The notes under the pieces: generated by a model
What the model was told of the DNA's origin: nothing
The model's input: the letters and a program-made list of their open reading frames with translations, nothing else
The model's database searches: none
Assembly (NCBI GenBank): GCA_016209665.1
Contig: JACQVT010000265.1
Span: 1 to 6,039 of the forward strand
Length of the DNA stretch: 6,039 bases
From: Planctomycetota bacterium
GTDB taxonomy: Bacteria > Planctomycetota > Phycisphaerae > UBA1845 > PWPN01
Direction: 5' to 3'
Translations under genes and position numbers: made by a program
Part shown: positions 1 to 4,975 of the stretch, piece by piece
Layout: every line of letters starts with the position of its first letter
Numbering within the stretch: the stretch's first letter is position 1

Positions 1-1059
1 GAGAAGATGTTTCTCGACCTCAGCCTCGCCATCCAGGCCGCCCGCTCGCACGTCCACATGGAGTATTACATCTTCCAGCCCGACGAGACCGGCCGCCGCA
101 TCCGCGACCTGCTGATCGCCAAGGCCCGCGAGGGCGTCCAGTGCCGACTGCTCCTCGATTTCGTCGGTTGCTGGCGGCTGTTCGACCGGTTCATCCGCCC
201 CATGCGCGAGGTCGGGGTGGAGGTCGTGTTCTTCATGCCCTGGCTGCCCTGGCGGGGGCGTTACCGCGTCAACTTCCGCAACCACCGCAAGATCGTGGTC
301 ATCGACGGTCGGATTGGTTTCACCGGCAGCCAGAACATCGGCGACGAGTACACGGGACGATGGCGGGGCATGGAATGGCGCGACACCCACATCCGGGTCA
401 GCGGCCCCGCCGTCCACCAACTGCAAGAGGTCTTCATCGAGGATTGGTACTTCGCCTGCCGCCGCGACATCGGCGGCAACCTCGCCGAGTACTTCCCACC
501 CCCCGAATCCTCGGGCGACCAACTCGTCCAGGTGGTGCCCTCGGGCCCTGACCGCGAGGTCAACGTCCTGCACCACCTGCTGCTCGGCGCGATGGGGGCC
601 GCTCGCCGGTCGCTGAGCGTCGCCACACCCTATTTCGTTCCCGATGCGGCCATGATCCTGAGCCTACAGACGGCGGCCCACCGGGGCGTCCAGGTCCGCC
701 TGCTCATCCCCTCCCGCAGCGACCATCCGGTCGTGCTGTGGGCCGGCCGCAGCTATTACAACGACCTTTGTCGCGCCGGAATCGAGGTCTACGAATATTC
801 CGAGGCCATGCTGCATTCAAAGATGATCGTGATCGACGACGTCTGCGCGGTTGTGGGCTCGGCCAACTTCGACGAGCGCAGTCTCCGGCTCAATTTCGAG
901 CTGTCCATGGTCCTGTACGAGCCCGACCTGGCCGGCCAGCTCTATGTCGATTTCGAGGACCTGCGGGCCAAGGCCCGCCGCATCCGCGTCAAGAAGCACT
1001 TCACTGCGGCTGAAACCCTCAAGCGTGGTCTCGCCCGCCTGGTCTCCCCGCTGCTTTGA
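1..1059 (+). CDS. cls: Cardiolipin synthase / phospholipase D-family protein (5' end outside window)
   Basis: Probable cardiolipin synthase, a membrane-associated enzyme that makes cardiolipin by phosphatidyl transfer. The frame is open to the left edge, and the first visible residues align with the middle of Cls proteins, so the ATG at 7 is probably internal and the N-terminal membrane segments lie outside the window. Counting from that ATG, the first HKD motif is H93-x-K95-x4-D100, followed by GSQN at 107-110. The second is H270-x-K272-x4-D277, followed by GSAN at 284-287. Both catalytic half-sites are therefore intact. Other Cls-like segments are HMEYYIF at 17-23, the DFVG block at 51-54 and TPYFVP at 207-212. 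The visible 350 residues compare with about 480 for full-length ClsA-type enzymes. Another PLD-superfamily transferase cannot be excluded, but the overall pattern favours Cls. The gene ends 7 bp before a large palindrome. Confidence 0.9.
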   Translation, partial: EKMFLDLSLAIQAARSHVHMEYYIFQPDETGRRIRDLLIAKAREGVQCRLLLDFVGCWRLFDRFIRPMREVGVEVVFFMPWLPWRGRYRVNFRNHRKIVVIDGRIGFTGSQNIGDEYTGRWRGMEWRDTHIRVSGPAVHQLQEVFIEDWYFACRRDIGGNLAEYFPPPESSGDQLVQVVPSGPDREVNVLHHLLLGAMGAARRSLSVATPYFVPDAAMILSLQTAAHRGVQVRLLIPSRSDHPVVLWAGRSYYNDLCRAGIEVYEYSEAMLHSKMIVIDDVCAVVGSANFDERSLRLNFELSMVLYEPDLAGQLYVDFEDLRAKARRIRVKKHFTAAETLKRGLARLVSPLL

Positions 1060-1065
1060 ACACCT

Positions 1066-1149
1066 CTTGGGGGGCGGGCATCCTTGCCCGCGTTTGCCTT
1101 TGCCGGCCGTGAAAATGCCGGCGGGCAGGGATGCCCGCCCCCCCCCAAG
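1066..1149. repeat. Large GC-rich palindrome (REP-like or terminator-like) after cls
   Basis: The arm 1066-1091 (begins CTTGGGGGGCGGGCATCC) is nearly the reverse complement of 1121-1149 (ends GATGCCCGCCCCCCCCCAAG). There is one G/T wobble, and the right arm carries three extra C. The 29-nt loop holds GCCGGC at 1102-1107, which can pair with GCCGGC at 1117-1122. No T-tract follows, so a classical intrinsic terminator is doubtful. A dispersed REP-like element or a 3' mRNA-end stabiliser is more likely. It begins 7 bp after the cls stop. Confidence 0.8.
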
Positions 1150-1232
1150 GACCGCCGGCATATTGCCACGATCTGTTGCTGTCCCCGGCGACCGGTTTTC
1201 CGACGATTCTTGCGGAAGCCCGGTGGAAACCG

Positions 1233-1241
1233 TGATATAAT
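1233..1241 (+). promoter_or_regulatory. Extended -10 promoter for the 61-aa gene/usp unit
   Basis: TGATATAAT is a perfect extended -10 (TGn plus TATAAT at 1236-1241), conspicuous in GC-rich DNA. No good -35 lies at 17-18 bp; TTGCGG at 1210-1215 matches only TTG and sits 20 bp upstream, as is usual for extended -10 promoters. The inferred start near 1248 gives a leader of about 125 nt before the ATG at 1375. I see no riboswitch in that leader. Confidence 0.6.
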
Positions 1242-1374
1242 AGTGTTGCCGGAACCGGCCCCCCGGCCTCCGGTCACATGTCCAGGATCGAGTCGTCGCC
1301 GGCTCCCGGGCCGGCTGGTGGCACTCAAACGCGGCGGCCGCTTGTACTCGGCGGCACAATGTGAGGAGAGAGCC

Positions 1375-1560
1375 ATGAGACTATCACTCGACGAGGAAAG
1401 GTTCCTTCGGGAACGCCGACGCGAGATCCGACGCGAGCTGGGCGACCTTCAGCGGCGCCGTCCTCAGCCGCGTTACCACGACCTCAACGAGCACCGCGTC
1501 GACCTGCTGGATGAATTGACCCGGATCGACGCCGAGTTGCTCGCCGCACGAACGGAGTGA
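1375..1560 (+). CDS. Small charged helical protein (61 aa), unknown function
   Basis: I do not recognise this family. The protein is 61 residues and very rich in Arg, Glu, Asp and Leu. Two helix-prone stretches (about 4-28 and 40-58) are separated by a PQPRYHDL turn near 30-37, suggesting a helical hairpin or short coiled coil. It has no signal peptide, membrane segment or Cys motif, so it is probably cytoplasmic. The ATG at 1375 is chosen because GAGGAG at 1363-1368 lies 6 nt upstream. A longer in-frame reading starting at 1084 would begin inside the palindrome and translate low-complexity sequence, so I reject it. Its stop is 3 nt before the usp start, and usp's GGAG (1554-1557) lies in its last codons, so the two are probably co-transcribed and translationally coupled. 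A link to stress or dormancy rests only on this neighbour. Confidence 0.7.
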   Translation: MRLSLDEERFLRERRREIRRELGDLQRRRPQPRYHDLNEHRVDLLDELTRIDAELLAARTE

Positions 1561-1563
1561 ACG

Positions 1564-2049
1564 ATGAAGACGATGCTGGTTCCCATCGACTTTTCCGATG
1601 TTACCCCCATCGTGATCCGGATCGCCGCGGACTGGGCCGTCCAGGCCGGCTACCGCGTGCACCTCCTGCACGTGCTGCCCGAGGAGGCCGACCTTGTGGG
1701 TTATGAGACCGGCATGCAACTGCTGCCGCGCGTTACCGTGGTCCCCACCCCGCAGGACAGCCGGCTGATGGACTCCTGCCGCGGGGAACTCGAAGGCCGC
1801 GGGCTTGAAGTCACCACCCGCATCGTCGTGGGCTCACCCGTGATCGAGATCGTCGACGAGGCCCAGGCCGTCGGCGCCGACCTGATCGTGATGGGCTCGC
1901 ATCGGCACGGCATGATCCATCACCTGCTGCTCGGAAGCGTCAGTGAGGGGGTGCTTCGCCGCGTCACCTGTCCGGTCCTGCTGGTGCCCGCCCCGAAGCC
2001 CGAGGCGACGGCGGCCGAGACGCACGAGGCCGCCGCCTCGCAGGCGTGA
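1564..2049 (+). CDS. Universal stress protein (UspA-family)
   Basis: A single-domain universal stress protein of 161 residues, cytoplasmic with an alpha/beta Rossmann-like fold. The N-terminal strand MLVPIDFSD (4-12) carries the conserved Asp after the first strand. LLHVLPE (34-40) is the second strand, VVGSPVIEIVDEA (88-100) the usual GxPxxxI helix, and ADLIVMGSH (105-113) precedes the nucleotide loop. The MJ0577-type ATP motif G-2x-G-9x-G-(S/T) is nearly complete (G111, then G124-S125), but the second glycine is Arg114, so ATP binding is uncertain. CPVLLVP (136-142) is the typical last strand, followed by an Ala/Glu-rich tail of about 18 residues. The ATG is supported by GGAG at 1554-1557, 6 nt upstream. 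It is the second gene of a unit with the 61-residue protein, probably driven by the promoter at 1233-1241. Confidence 0.92.
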   Translation: MKTMLVPIDFSDVTPIVIRIAADWAVQAGYRVHLLHVLPEEADLVGYETGMQLLPRVTVVPTPQDSRLMDSCRGELEGRGLEVTTRIVVGSPVIEIVDEAQAVGADLIVMGSHRHGMIHHLLLGSVSEGVLRRVTCPVLLVPAPKPEATAAETHEAAASQA

Positions 2050-2063
2050 GCGCGACAACTGCG

Positions 2064-2103
2064 TGAACGTATGAACGTGTGGATGTGTGAACGTATGAAC
2101 GTA
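2064..2103. repeat. Five tandem 8-bp units, consensus TGAACGTR (left array)
   Basis: The segment reads as five consecutive 8-bp units: TGAACGTA, TGAACGTG, TGGATGTG, TGAACGTA, TGAACGTA. It starts 15 bp after the usp stop. The period is not a multiple of three and I find no gene here. The same unit recurs in opposite orientation at 2149-2188. Confidence 0.85.
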
Positions 2104-2130
2104 CCCAACCGTTCGCGGGTGTGCGTTGGG
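2104..2130. terminator. Small hairpin between the two 8-bp arrays; possible bidirectional terminator core
   Basis: CCCAAC (2104-2109) and GTTGGG (2125-2130) are perfect reverse complements with a 15-nt loop. The hairpin lies in the spacer between the facing arrays and between convergent genes (usp ending at 2049, the 83-aa gene ending at 2192), which suits a bidirectional 3' end. No U-tract is seen, so terminator activity is only inferred. A separate 8-bp palindrome, ATGCGCAT, lies at 2132-2139. Confidence 0.35.
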
Positions 2131-2148
2131 AATGCGCATCCTGGTGTC

Positions 2149-2188
2149 TTCGTTCATACATTCATACGTTCAAACGTTAATACGCATC
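2149..2188. repeat. Five degenerate 8-bp units, reverse orientation (right array)
   Basis: Units are TTCGTTCA, TACATTCA, TACGTTCA, AACGTTAA and TACGCATC, the reverse complement of the left array's unit and more degenerate outward. Aligning the two arrays unit by unit as an inverted repeat gives 29 identities in 40, by hand count. The array ends 3 bp before the stop of the minus-strand 83-aa gene. Confidence 0.75.
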
Positions 2189-2191
2189 GTG

Positions 2192-2443
2192 CTACGCCGC
2201 GCTCTGATTCAACTCCGGCACGTACAGGTTGACCTGCCATCCGGCCGCCTCGACCGCCTTGGCCGCCCGCGCGGCCTGCTGGTGCCCCCGTGGACCGATG
2301 GTCAGTGCGCCGCCGTCGGCCGGCCCGTGACAGGAGTTCAGATAGGTCTGCGTCAGCAGGTCCTCGCACCGCCACGTCAGATCGTCACCCAGCAGGGCGA
2401 CGACCGTGCGGGGACCCATCGTGAGCGTGAGTCTCGCCACCAT
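2192..2443 (-). CDS. Hypothetical protein, 83 aa
   Basis: I do not recognise this protein. The reading on the minus strand from the ATG at 2443 has native-looking codon use and varied composition, unlike the Arg/Pro/Gly-rich shadows in other frames. Features are a basic hydrophobic start (MVARLTL), TVVALLGDDLTWR at about 13-25, two cysteines (26 and 39), GALTIGPRGHQQAARAA at about 45-61 and the end WQVNLYVPEL at 69-78. The alternating strand/helix pattern suggests a small alpha/beta domain. No signal peptide is evident. The start is supported by GAGGTG at 2453-2448, 4 nt upstream. The frame stays open to 2578, but that extension is Arg/Gly/Pro-rich and non-native. The gene is convergent with usp. 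It lies beyond the palindrome downstream of the sigma cluster, so it is probably a separate unit. Confidence 0.6.
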   Translation of the reverse strand: MVARLTLTMGPRTVVALLGDDLTWRCEDLLTQTYLNSCHGPADGGALTIGPRGHQQAARAAKAVEAAGWQVNLYVPELNQSAA

Positions 2444-2722
2444 CTCGCACCTCGCGTTTGTGGTGGGTATCGGCCGGCGGCCGGGGCCGCCGCCATGGGA
2501 TGTGACGCGGCCGCGCGGATCGCGCAGGAGTTGCCGGCGTCCGCGCAAATCCCGCCCCGGTCTCATACGAGTTCCCATTCAACCCCGTGCGTGGAGTCGT
2601 AGCGGCCGGCGCCCTCGCCGGCCGTTCGGCAAGGGAAGACGCCCGGCGAGGCGCCGGACGCTACGATCGCGCACACAAGCTCCAGGTGGAATCTGCATCG
2701 TTGGCTATCGCCGGCCGTCTGT
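2444..2722. other. Intergenic stretch, no supported gene
   Basis: These 279 bp separate the 83-aa gene from the sigma cluster. All open frames here give Arg/Pro/Ala-rich, low-complexity products. The stretch contains the palindrome at 2597-2666. I could not identify a convincing minus-strand promoter for the 83-aa gene. Confidence 0.6.
2597..2666. repeat. Second REP-like palindrome
   Basis: The arm 2597-2621 (starts TCGTAGCGGCCGGCGCC) and the arm 2643-2666 (ends GCGCCGGACGCTACGA) are reverse complements over about 24 bp, with one mismatch and one bulged C. The loop is 21 nt. Its sequence differs from the palindrome at 1066-1149, so it belongs to another family. It lies 57 bp beyond the stop of the membrane-anchored LTxxQ gene and could mark the cluster's 3' mRNA end. 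No T-tract is visible. Confidence 0.8.
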
Positions 2723-3181
2723 TCACGGTCCATCGGCGGCCGGCGGCAGCGGCGGCAACCACACCCGCCGCCGGTCGTCGAGCCACCTCGTCCACTTGCC
2801 GGACTGCTGCGGCGTCAGCACCGCCGCGATCTCGTCGCGAATCTGCTCGATCTGTGCTTCCAGCCGCGGCTGGGCCTCACGCCGGATGACCTGAATCTGC
2901 TGCTGGCGCTCGGTCAGGATGGCCTCGACCCGCCGCGCCTGCTCGTCGGTCAGGTCCAGGAACGAGCGGAGCCGATGCGTCGCCCGGGCCGGAAACAGCT
3001 CCGGGTGGCGAATCCCGAACTGCACGCCGCGGACCAACACCAGCATGGTGACGCCCGCCCCGATCGCCGCTCCACTGATCAGCAGCACCACCGACAACAA
3101 CACCGTCCGCAGCACCCGCCGCCGCGGACGCCGGCCGCTCCGTCCGTCCGTACTCGCGACGGGCTCGATCGAGTCGCTCAT
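2723..3181 (-). CDS. Membrane-anchored periplasmic LTxxQ protein (Spy/CpxP/CnrX-like sensor)
   Basis: 152 residues. The N-terminus is cytoplasmic with a very basic stretch (RSGRRPRRR, 14-22), followed by one long membrane segment at about 24-50, which predicts an N-in protein with a periplasmic domain. That domain (about 55-137) is helical and Arg/Gln/Glu-rich, with two LTxxQ signatures of the Spy/CpxP family: LTDEQ at 77-81 and LTPQQ at 122-126. Relatives include the stress chaperones Spy and CpxP, the zinc-binding ZraP and the metal sensor CnrX. I see no obvious cluster of His/Met/Cys metal ligands (H59 and H69 only), so a metal signal is not supported. The tail is Pro-rich. The ATG overlaps the stop of the preceding 84-aa gene (ATGA), implying coupled translation. 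Role inferred: envelope signal sensor for the adjacent sigma system. Confidence 0.8.
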   Translation of the reverse strand: MSDSIEPVASTDGRSGRRPRRRVLRTVLLSVVLLISGAAIGAGVTMLVLVRGVQFGIRHPELFPARATHRLRSFLDLTDEQARRVEAILTERQQQIQVIRREAQPRLEAQIEQIRDEIAAVLTPQQSGKWTRWLDDRRRVWLPPLPPAADGP

Positions 3182-3432
3182 TGCAGCACCACGTTCATCG
3201 AAGCCATCAATGCCACGATCGGATCCTGCACGGCCGACCACATTTGGGCTGCGTAGGCCACCACGATGGCCGCCGCCGCCACCGACCCGCCCGCGATGAT
3301 TGCCATCGGATCGTACTGCTCGGGACGTTGCCTGCGGACCTCCGCCACGACCGCCGCGGCCACGTCCACCCGCGGCGGCGACTCCGCCCGTGCTCGTGCG
3401 GCCAGCCCGGCCAGCCACTTCTCGTGTGTCAT
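3178..3432 (-). CDS. Small single-TM protein (84 aa), candidate anti-sigma factor
   Basis: I recognise no named family. Residues 1-40 are hydrophilic and Arg/Glu-containing (cytoplasmic by charge). About 43-65 is one hydrophobic segment (IIAGGSVAAAAIVVAYAA), and 66-84 is a short, fairly hydrophobic tail. The gene lies between a sigma gene and a membrane-anchored LTxxQ protein, overlapping each by ATGA (3432-3429 and 3181-3178), so all three were built as one coupled operon. Size, topology and position match CnrY of Cupriavidus, where a short cytoplasmic N-terminus binds the sigma factor. There is no zinc-finger anti-sigma motif (HxxxCxxC). The anti-sigma role is therefore inferred from context only. 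The start at 3432 is fixed by the overlap. Confidence 0.75.
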   Translation of the reverse strand: MTHEKWLAGLAARARAESPPRVDVAAAVVAEVRRQRPEQYDPMAIIAGGSVAAAAIVVAYAAQMWSAVQDPIVALMASMNVVLQ

Positions 3433-3800
3433 GGCTCAACCTCCAGTCCGTCGGTCAGCTTTCTCAGTTTCGCCTTCGCCCGATGGGCCTGGACTTTCAC
3501 CAGCGTCTTCGTCCAGCCCGTCAGTTCCGCCACCCTGGCGACCGGCAGTTCCTCCAGGTACATCAGCGTCAACAGCAGCCGGTCCCGCGGTGGGAGTTTG
3601 GCCAGGAGGAAGTGGAGCAGCTCCGCCGCCTCACTCGGCTGCATCTCCGTCACCGGCACGTGGGCCAGGCTCGCCAGCTCGTCGGCCGAGGCCTCCCGGC
3701 CTGCCTGCTTCGCCCGCGATTTCCAGTACCGATACCCCACTCGCGTCGCGATCCGCCGCAGCCAGTGCAGGAACGGCGAACGTCCCTGGAAACTGTGCAG
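3429..3800 (-). pseudogene. ECF-type RNA polymerase sigma factor, 5'-truncated (lacks regions 2.1-2.2)
   Basis: Sigma-70 family homology runs from about 3800 down to the stop at 3431-3429. SFQGRSPFLHWLRRIATRV (about 3794-3738) is the end of region 2, corresponding to the FRG-S-F-WL-RIA block of ECF factors. A linker follows, then region 4 at about 3623-3453, with LPPRDRLLLTLMYLEEL and the helix-turn-helix VARVAELTGWTKTLVKVQ. Upstream the frame reads only an Arg/Ser-rich stretch and meets a stop at 3845-3843, with no ATG. The GTG at 3740 has no Shine-Dalgarno and would leave only region 4. A typical ECF factor of about 180-200 residues should have some 60 more N-terminal residues, including the core-binding part of region 2. 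They are absent because the sequence upstream of the junction encodes the Spy-like protein in another frame. Likely non-functional, unless the assembly is wrong here. Confidence 0.75.
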
Positions 3801-4278
3801 GCTGAAAGTGGAACTGCCGGATCGTCTCCTTCTGCTCGTCGGTCAGCACAGGCTTGACCTCGCCCGCGACCTTCGACGCCAGCACCGCCGCGTCGCCGAT
3901 CGACTTGCCCAACTCGGTGGCGGCGGCCCGGATCGCCTCCTCGGTCGGCTCTTCCGCCAGCACCGTGTCGCGCAGCGCCCGCCGCTTGGCCGCCAGGTCC
4001 TTCACCGCCGGCACGATCTCGTCCTTGTGGCCCCGGACAATCTCCTTGATCTGCCCGCGCTGGTCCTCGGTGAGGTTCAGCTCGGCTCGCAGGGCCACCA
4101 GCCTCCGGACGCCGTTGCGAATCAGGTTCGCGATCGGCCGGTTCGGCTCATTGGCCAGCAGGCCGGGCTTCGCCTCCTCGCTCGTGCCGTTCGCCGGGGT
4201 CTTCGTGGCGGCCCACGCCGCCACCGTCACGCCCAGCCCCGCTCCCACTGCGATCATCACTGCCGTACGCGTTCTCAT
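3631..4278 (-). CDS. Secreted Spy/LTxxQ-like periplasmic protein with an out-of-frame C-terminal tail
   Basis: The open frame is 215 residues. Residues 1-23 form a signal peptide (RTRT basic start, hydrophobic core, AWA-A cleavage site). From about 55 to 155 the protein is helical with two LTxxQ-type signatures, LTEDQ at 69-73 and LTDEQ at 145-149. This is the usual layout of Spy/CpxP-like periplasmic chaperone or stress proteins. From about residue 156-160 onward (near 3815-3800) the frame reads the sigma gene in another register. The last 55-60 residues are therefore Ala/Gly/Pro/Arg-rich junk-like sequence, not family sequence. The native C-terminus is probably lost. The start at 4278 is supported by GGAG in GAAGGAGACCTGGT, about 7 nt upstream. 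The core may still fold and be exported. The gene diverges from arfB across 245 bp. Confidence 0.75.
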   Translation of the reverse strand: MRTRTAVMIAVGAGLGVTVAAWAATKTPANGTSEEAKPGLLANEPNRPIANLIRNGVRRLVALRAELNLTEDQRGQIKEIVRGHKDEIVPAVKDLAAKRRALRDTVLAEEPTEEAIRAAATELGKSIGDAAVLASKVAGEVKPVLTDEQKETIRQFHFQPAQFPGTFAVPALAAADRDASGVSVLEIAGEAGRPGGLGRRAGEPGPRAGDGDAAE

Positions 4279-4411
4279 ACCAGGTCTCCTTCAAATCGGT
4301 GGATGTACGCTTACCTGTGTAGTGGCCCCGGTCCCGGCCTCGGTTACACCTTCTTTCGTTTAATGGTGACGCGTGCGGCCCCCGTTCCGTGGTCGACCGG
4401 GCGTCCTTCCT

Positions 4412-4443
4412 GGTCCGGGTGGCATTCACCCCCAGGTCCGGGT
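4412..4443 (+). promoter_or_regulatory. Repeated 9-mer GGTCCGGGT around the arfB promoter (possible operator)
   Basis: GGTCCGGGT occurs at 4412-4420 and again at 4435-4443, 23 bp apart (about two helical turns). The second copy touches the -10 hexamer. Between them lies a small inverted repeat, GGGTG (4417-4421) with CACCC (4427-4431). The arrangement resembles a regulator site, but no regulator is known and GC-rich coincidence is possible. Confidence 0.3.
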
Positions 4444-4448
4444 ATAAT
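4419..4448 (+). promoter_or_regulatory. Sigma-70-type promoter for arfB
   Basis: A perfect TATAAT lies at 4443-4448. The best -35 is GTGGCA at 4419-4424 (4 of 6 against TTGACA) with an 18-bp spacer. The predicted start near 4455 leaves a leader of roughly 70 nt before the TTG start codon at 4524. Confidence 0.65.
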
Positions 4449-4523
4449 GTCCGGTGTCGGTGAGGCGTCCCGGGTTTCGGGCCGTCCAGGGCATCGCAGG
4501 TACCCAACCGGAGGACCGAAACG

Positions 4524-4949
4524 TTGATCGAGATCATTCCAGGCCTGGGCATCAGCGAACGCGAGCTGTCGTTTTCCTGCGACCGGAGCCCCGGCCCCGG
4601 CGGCCAGAACGTCAACAAGACCCACACCCGCGTCACGCTCATCTTCGACGTGAACGGCAGCGTCTCTCTGTCCAGCCAGCAGAAACGCAGGGTCTGCGAC
4701 GCCCTCGCGGGCCGCGTCAGCCGTGAGGGCGTCCTCCGCGTGGTCTCCTGCAAGGAACGCACCCAGTTGGCCAACCGGCGGGCCGCCGTCAACCGCTTCA
4801 TCGAGCTGATCGGCCAGGCCTTCCAGACCCCCAAGCCACGTAAGGAGACCTCCGTCCCCGCCGCCGCTCAGCGCCGCCGCCTCAATGGGAAACTCCAGCG
4901 CTCCGCCGTCAAGCAGCTCCGACGCGAGAAAGTCGCGGTAGAAGACTGA
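4524..4949 (+). CDS. arfB: Alternative ribosome-rescue factor ArfB (YaeJ), peptidyl-tRNA hydrolase
   Basis: ArfB hydrolyses peptidyl-tRNA on ribosomes stalled at the 3' end of broken mRNAs. The protein is 141 residues, the usual length (E. coli about 140). The catalytic domain resembles release-factor domain 3 and carries GGQ at 26-28 in the context SPGPGGQNVNKT (22-33). It is followed by a linker and a strongly basic C-terminal tail (about 104-137, with RKE, QRRRLNGK and KQLRREK) that in this family enters the empty mRNA channel. It lacks the other domains of RF1/RF2, so it is not a canonical release factor. The start is TTG at 4524, chosen because GGAGG at 4510-4514 lies 9 nt upstream and translation from there begins like other ArfB proteins. 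It has its own TATAAT promoter and is divergent from the Spy/sigma cluster. Confidence 0.92.
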   Translation: MIEIIPGLGISERELSFSCDRSPGPGGQNVNKTHTRVTLIFDVNGSVSLSSQQKRRVCDALAGRVSREGVLRVVSCKERTQLANRRAAVNRFIELIGQAFQTPKPRKETSVPAAAQRRRLNGKLQRSAVKQLRREKVAVED

Positions 4950-4975
4950 TCGAACGCTACCGAGGACTGATCGAA
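4944..4975. repeat. Direct repeat GACTGATCGAA at the arfB stop
   Basis: GACTGATCGAA occurs at 4944-4954 and 4965-4975, 21 bp apart. The first copy contains the arfB stop codon (4947-4949) and the second repeats that stop in the same frame. It looks like a local 21-bp duplication of the gene's end with later divergence. Confidence 0.6.

Larger units (their letters stand above)
4279..4523. other. Divergent intergenic region between the Spy-like gene and arfB
   Basis: These 245 bp must hold the promoters of both divergent units. The plus-strand promoter is clear (4419-4448). On the minus strand I see only the ribosome-binding site near 4286 and no convincing -35/-10 pair, which would be consistent with an alternative-sigma promoter but does not show one. 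Confidence 0.5.

Noticed and set aside
1084..1374. Upstream extension of the 61-aa gene to 1084
   Set aside because: It starts inside the palindrome and upstream of the predicted promoter, and it lacks a ribosome-binding site. The ATG at 1375 has a strong one.
2064..2188. CRISPR array
   Set aside because: The units are 8 bp, contiguous without spacers, and inverted between halves. No cas gene is present.
2126..2602. Plus-strand 158-codon frame beginning in the repeat spacer
   Set aside because: It begins in the 8-bp repeat region, runs antisense to the 83-aa gene and has non-native composition.
2723..3439. 238-codon reading that extends the LTxxQ gene upstream of 3181
   Set aside because: The added 86 residues are Gly/Arg-rich and overlap the 84-aa gene in another frame. 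The ATGA overlap at 3181 gives a better start, and the 152-residue form begins with a sensible topology.
3429..3740. Functional short sigma protein starting at GTG 3740
   Set aside because: There is no Shine-Dalgarno before this GTG, and sigma homology continues upstream of it (region 2.4), so the GTG is internal to a truncated gene.
3181..4527. Long plus-strand open frame (448 codons) across the sigma cluster
   Set aside because: It is antisense to the sigma, Spy-like and TM genes, its product is Arg/His/Leu-rich low-complexity sequence with no family features, and GC-rich DNA commonly yields such shadows.
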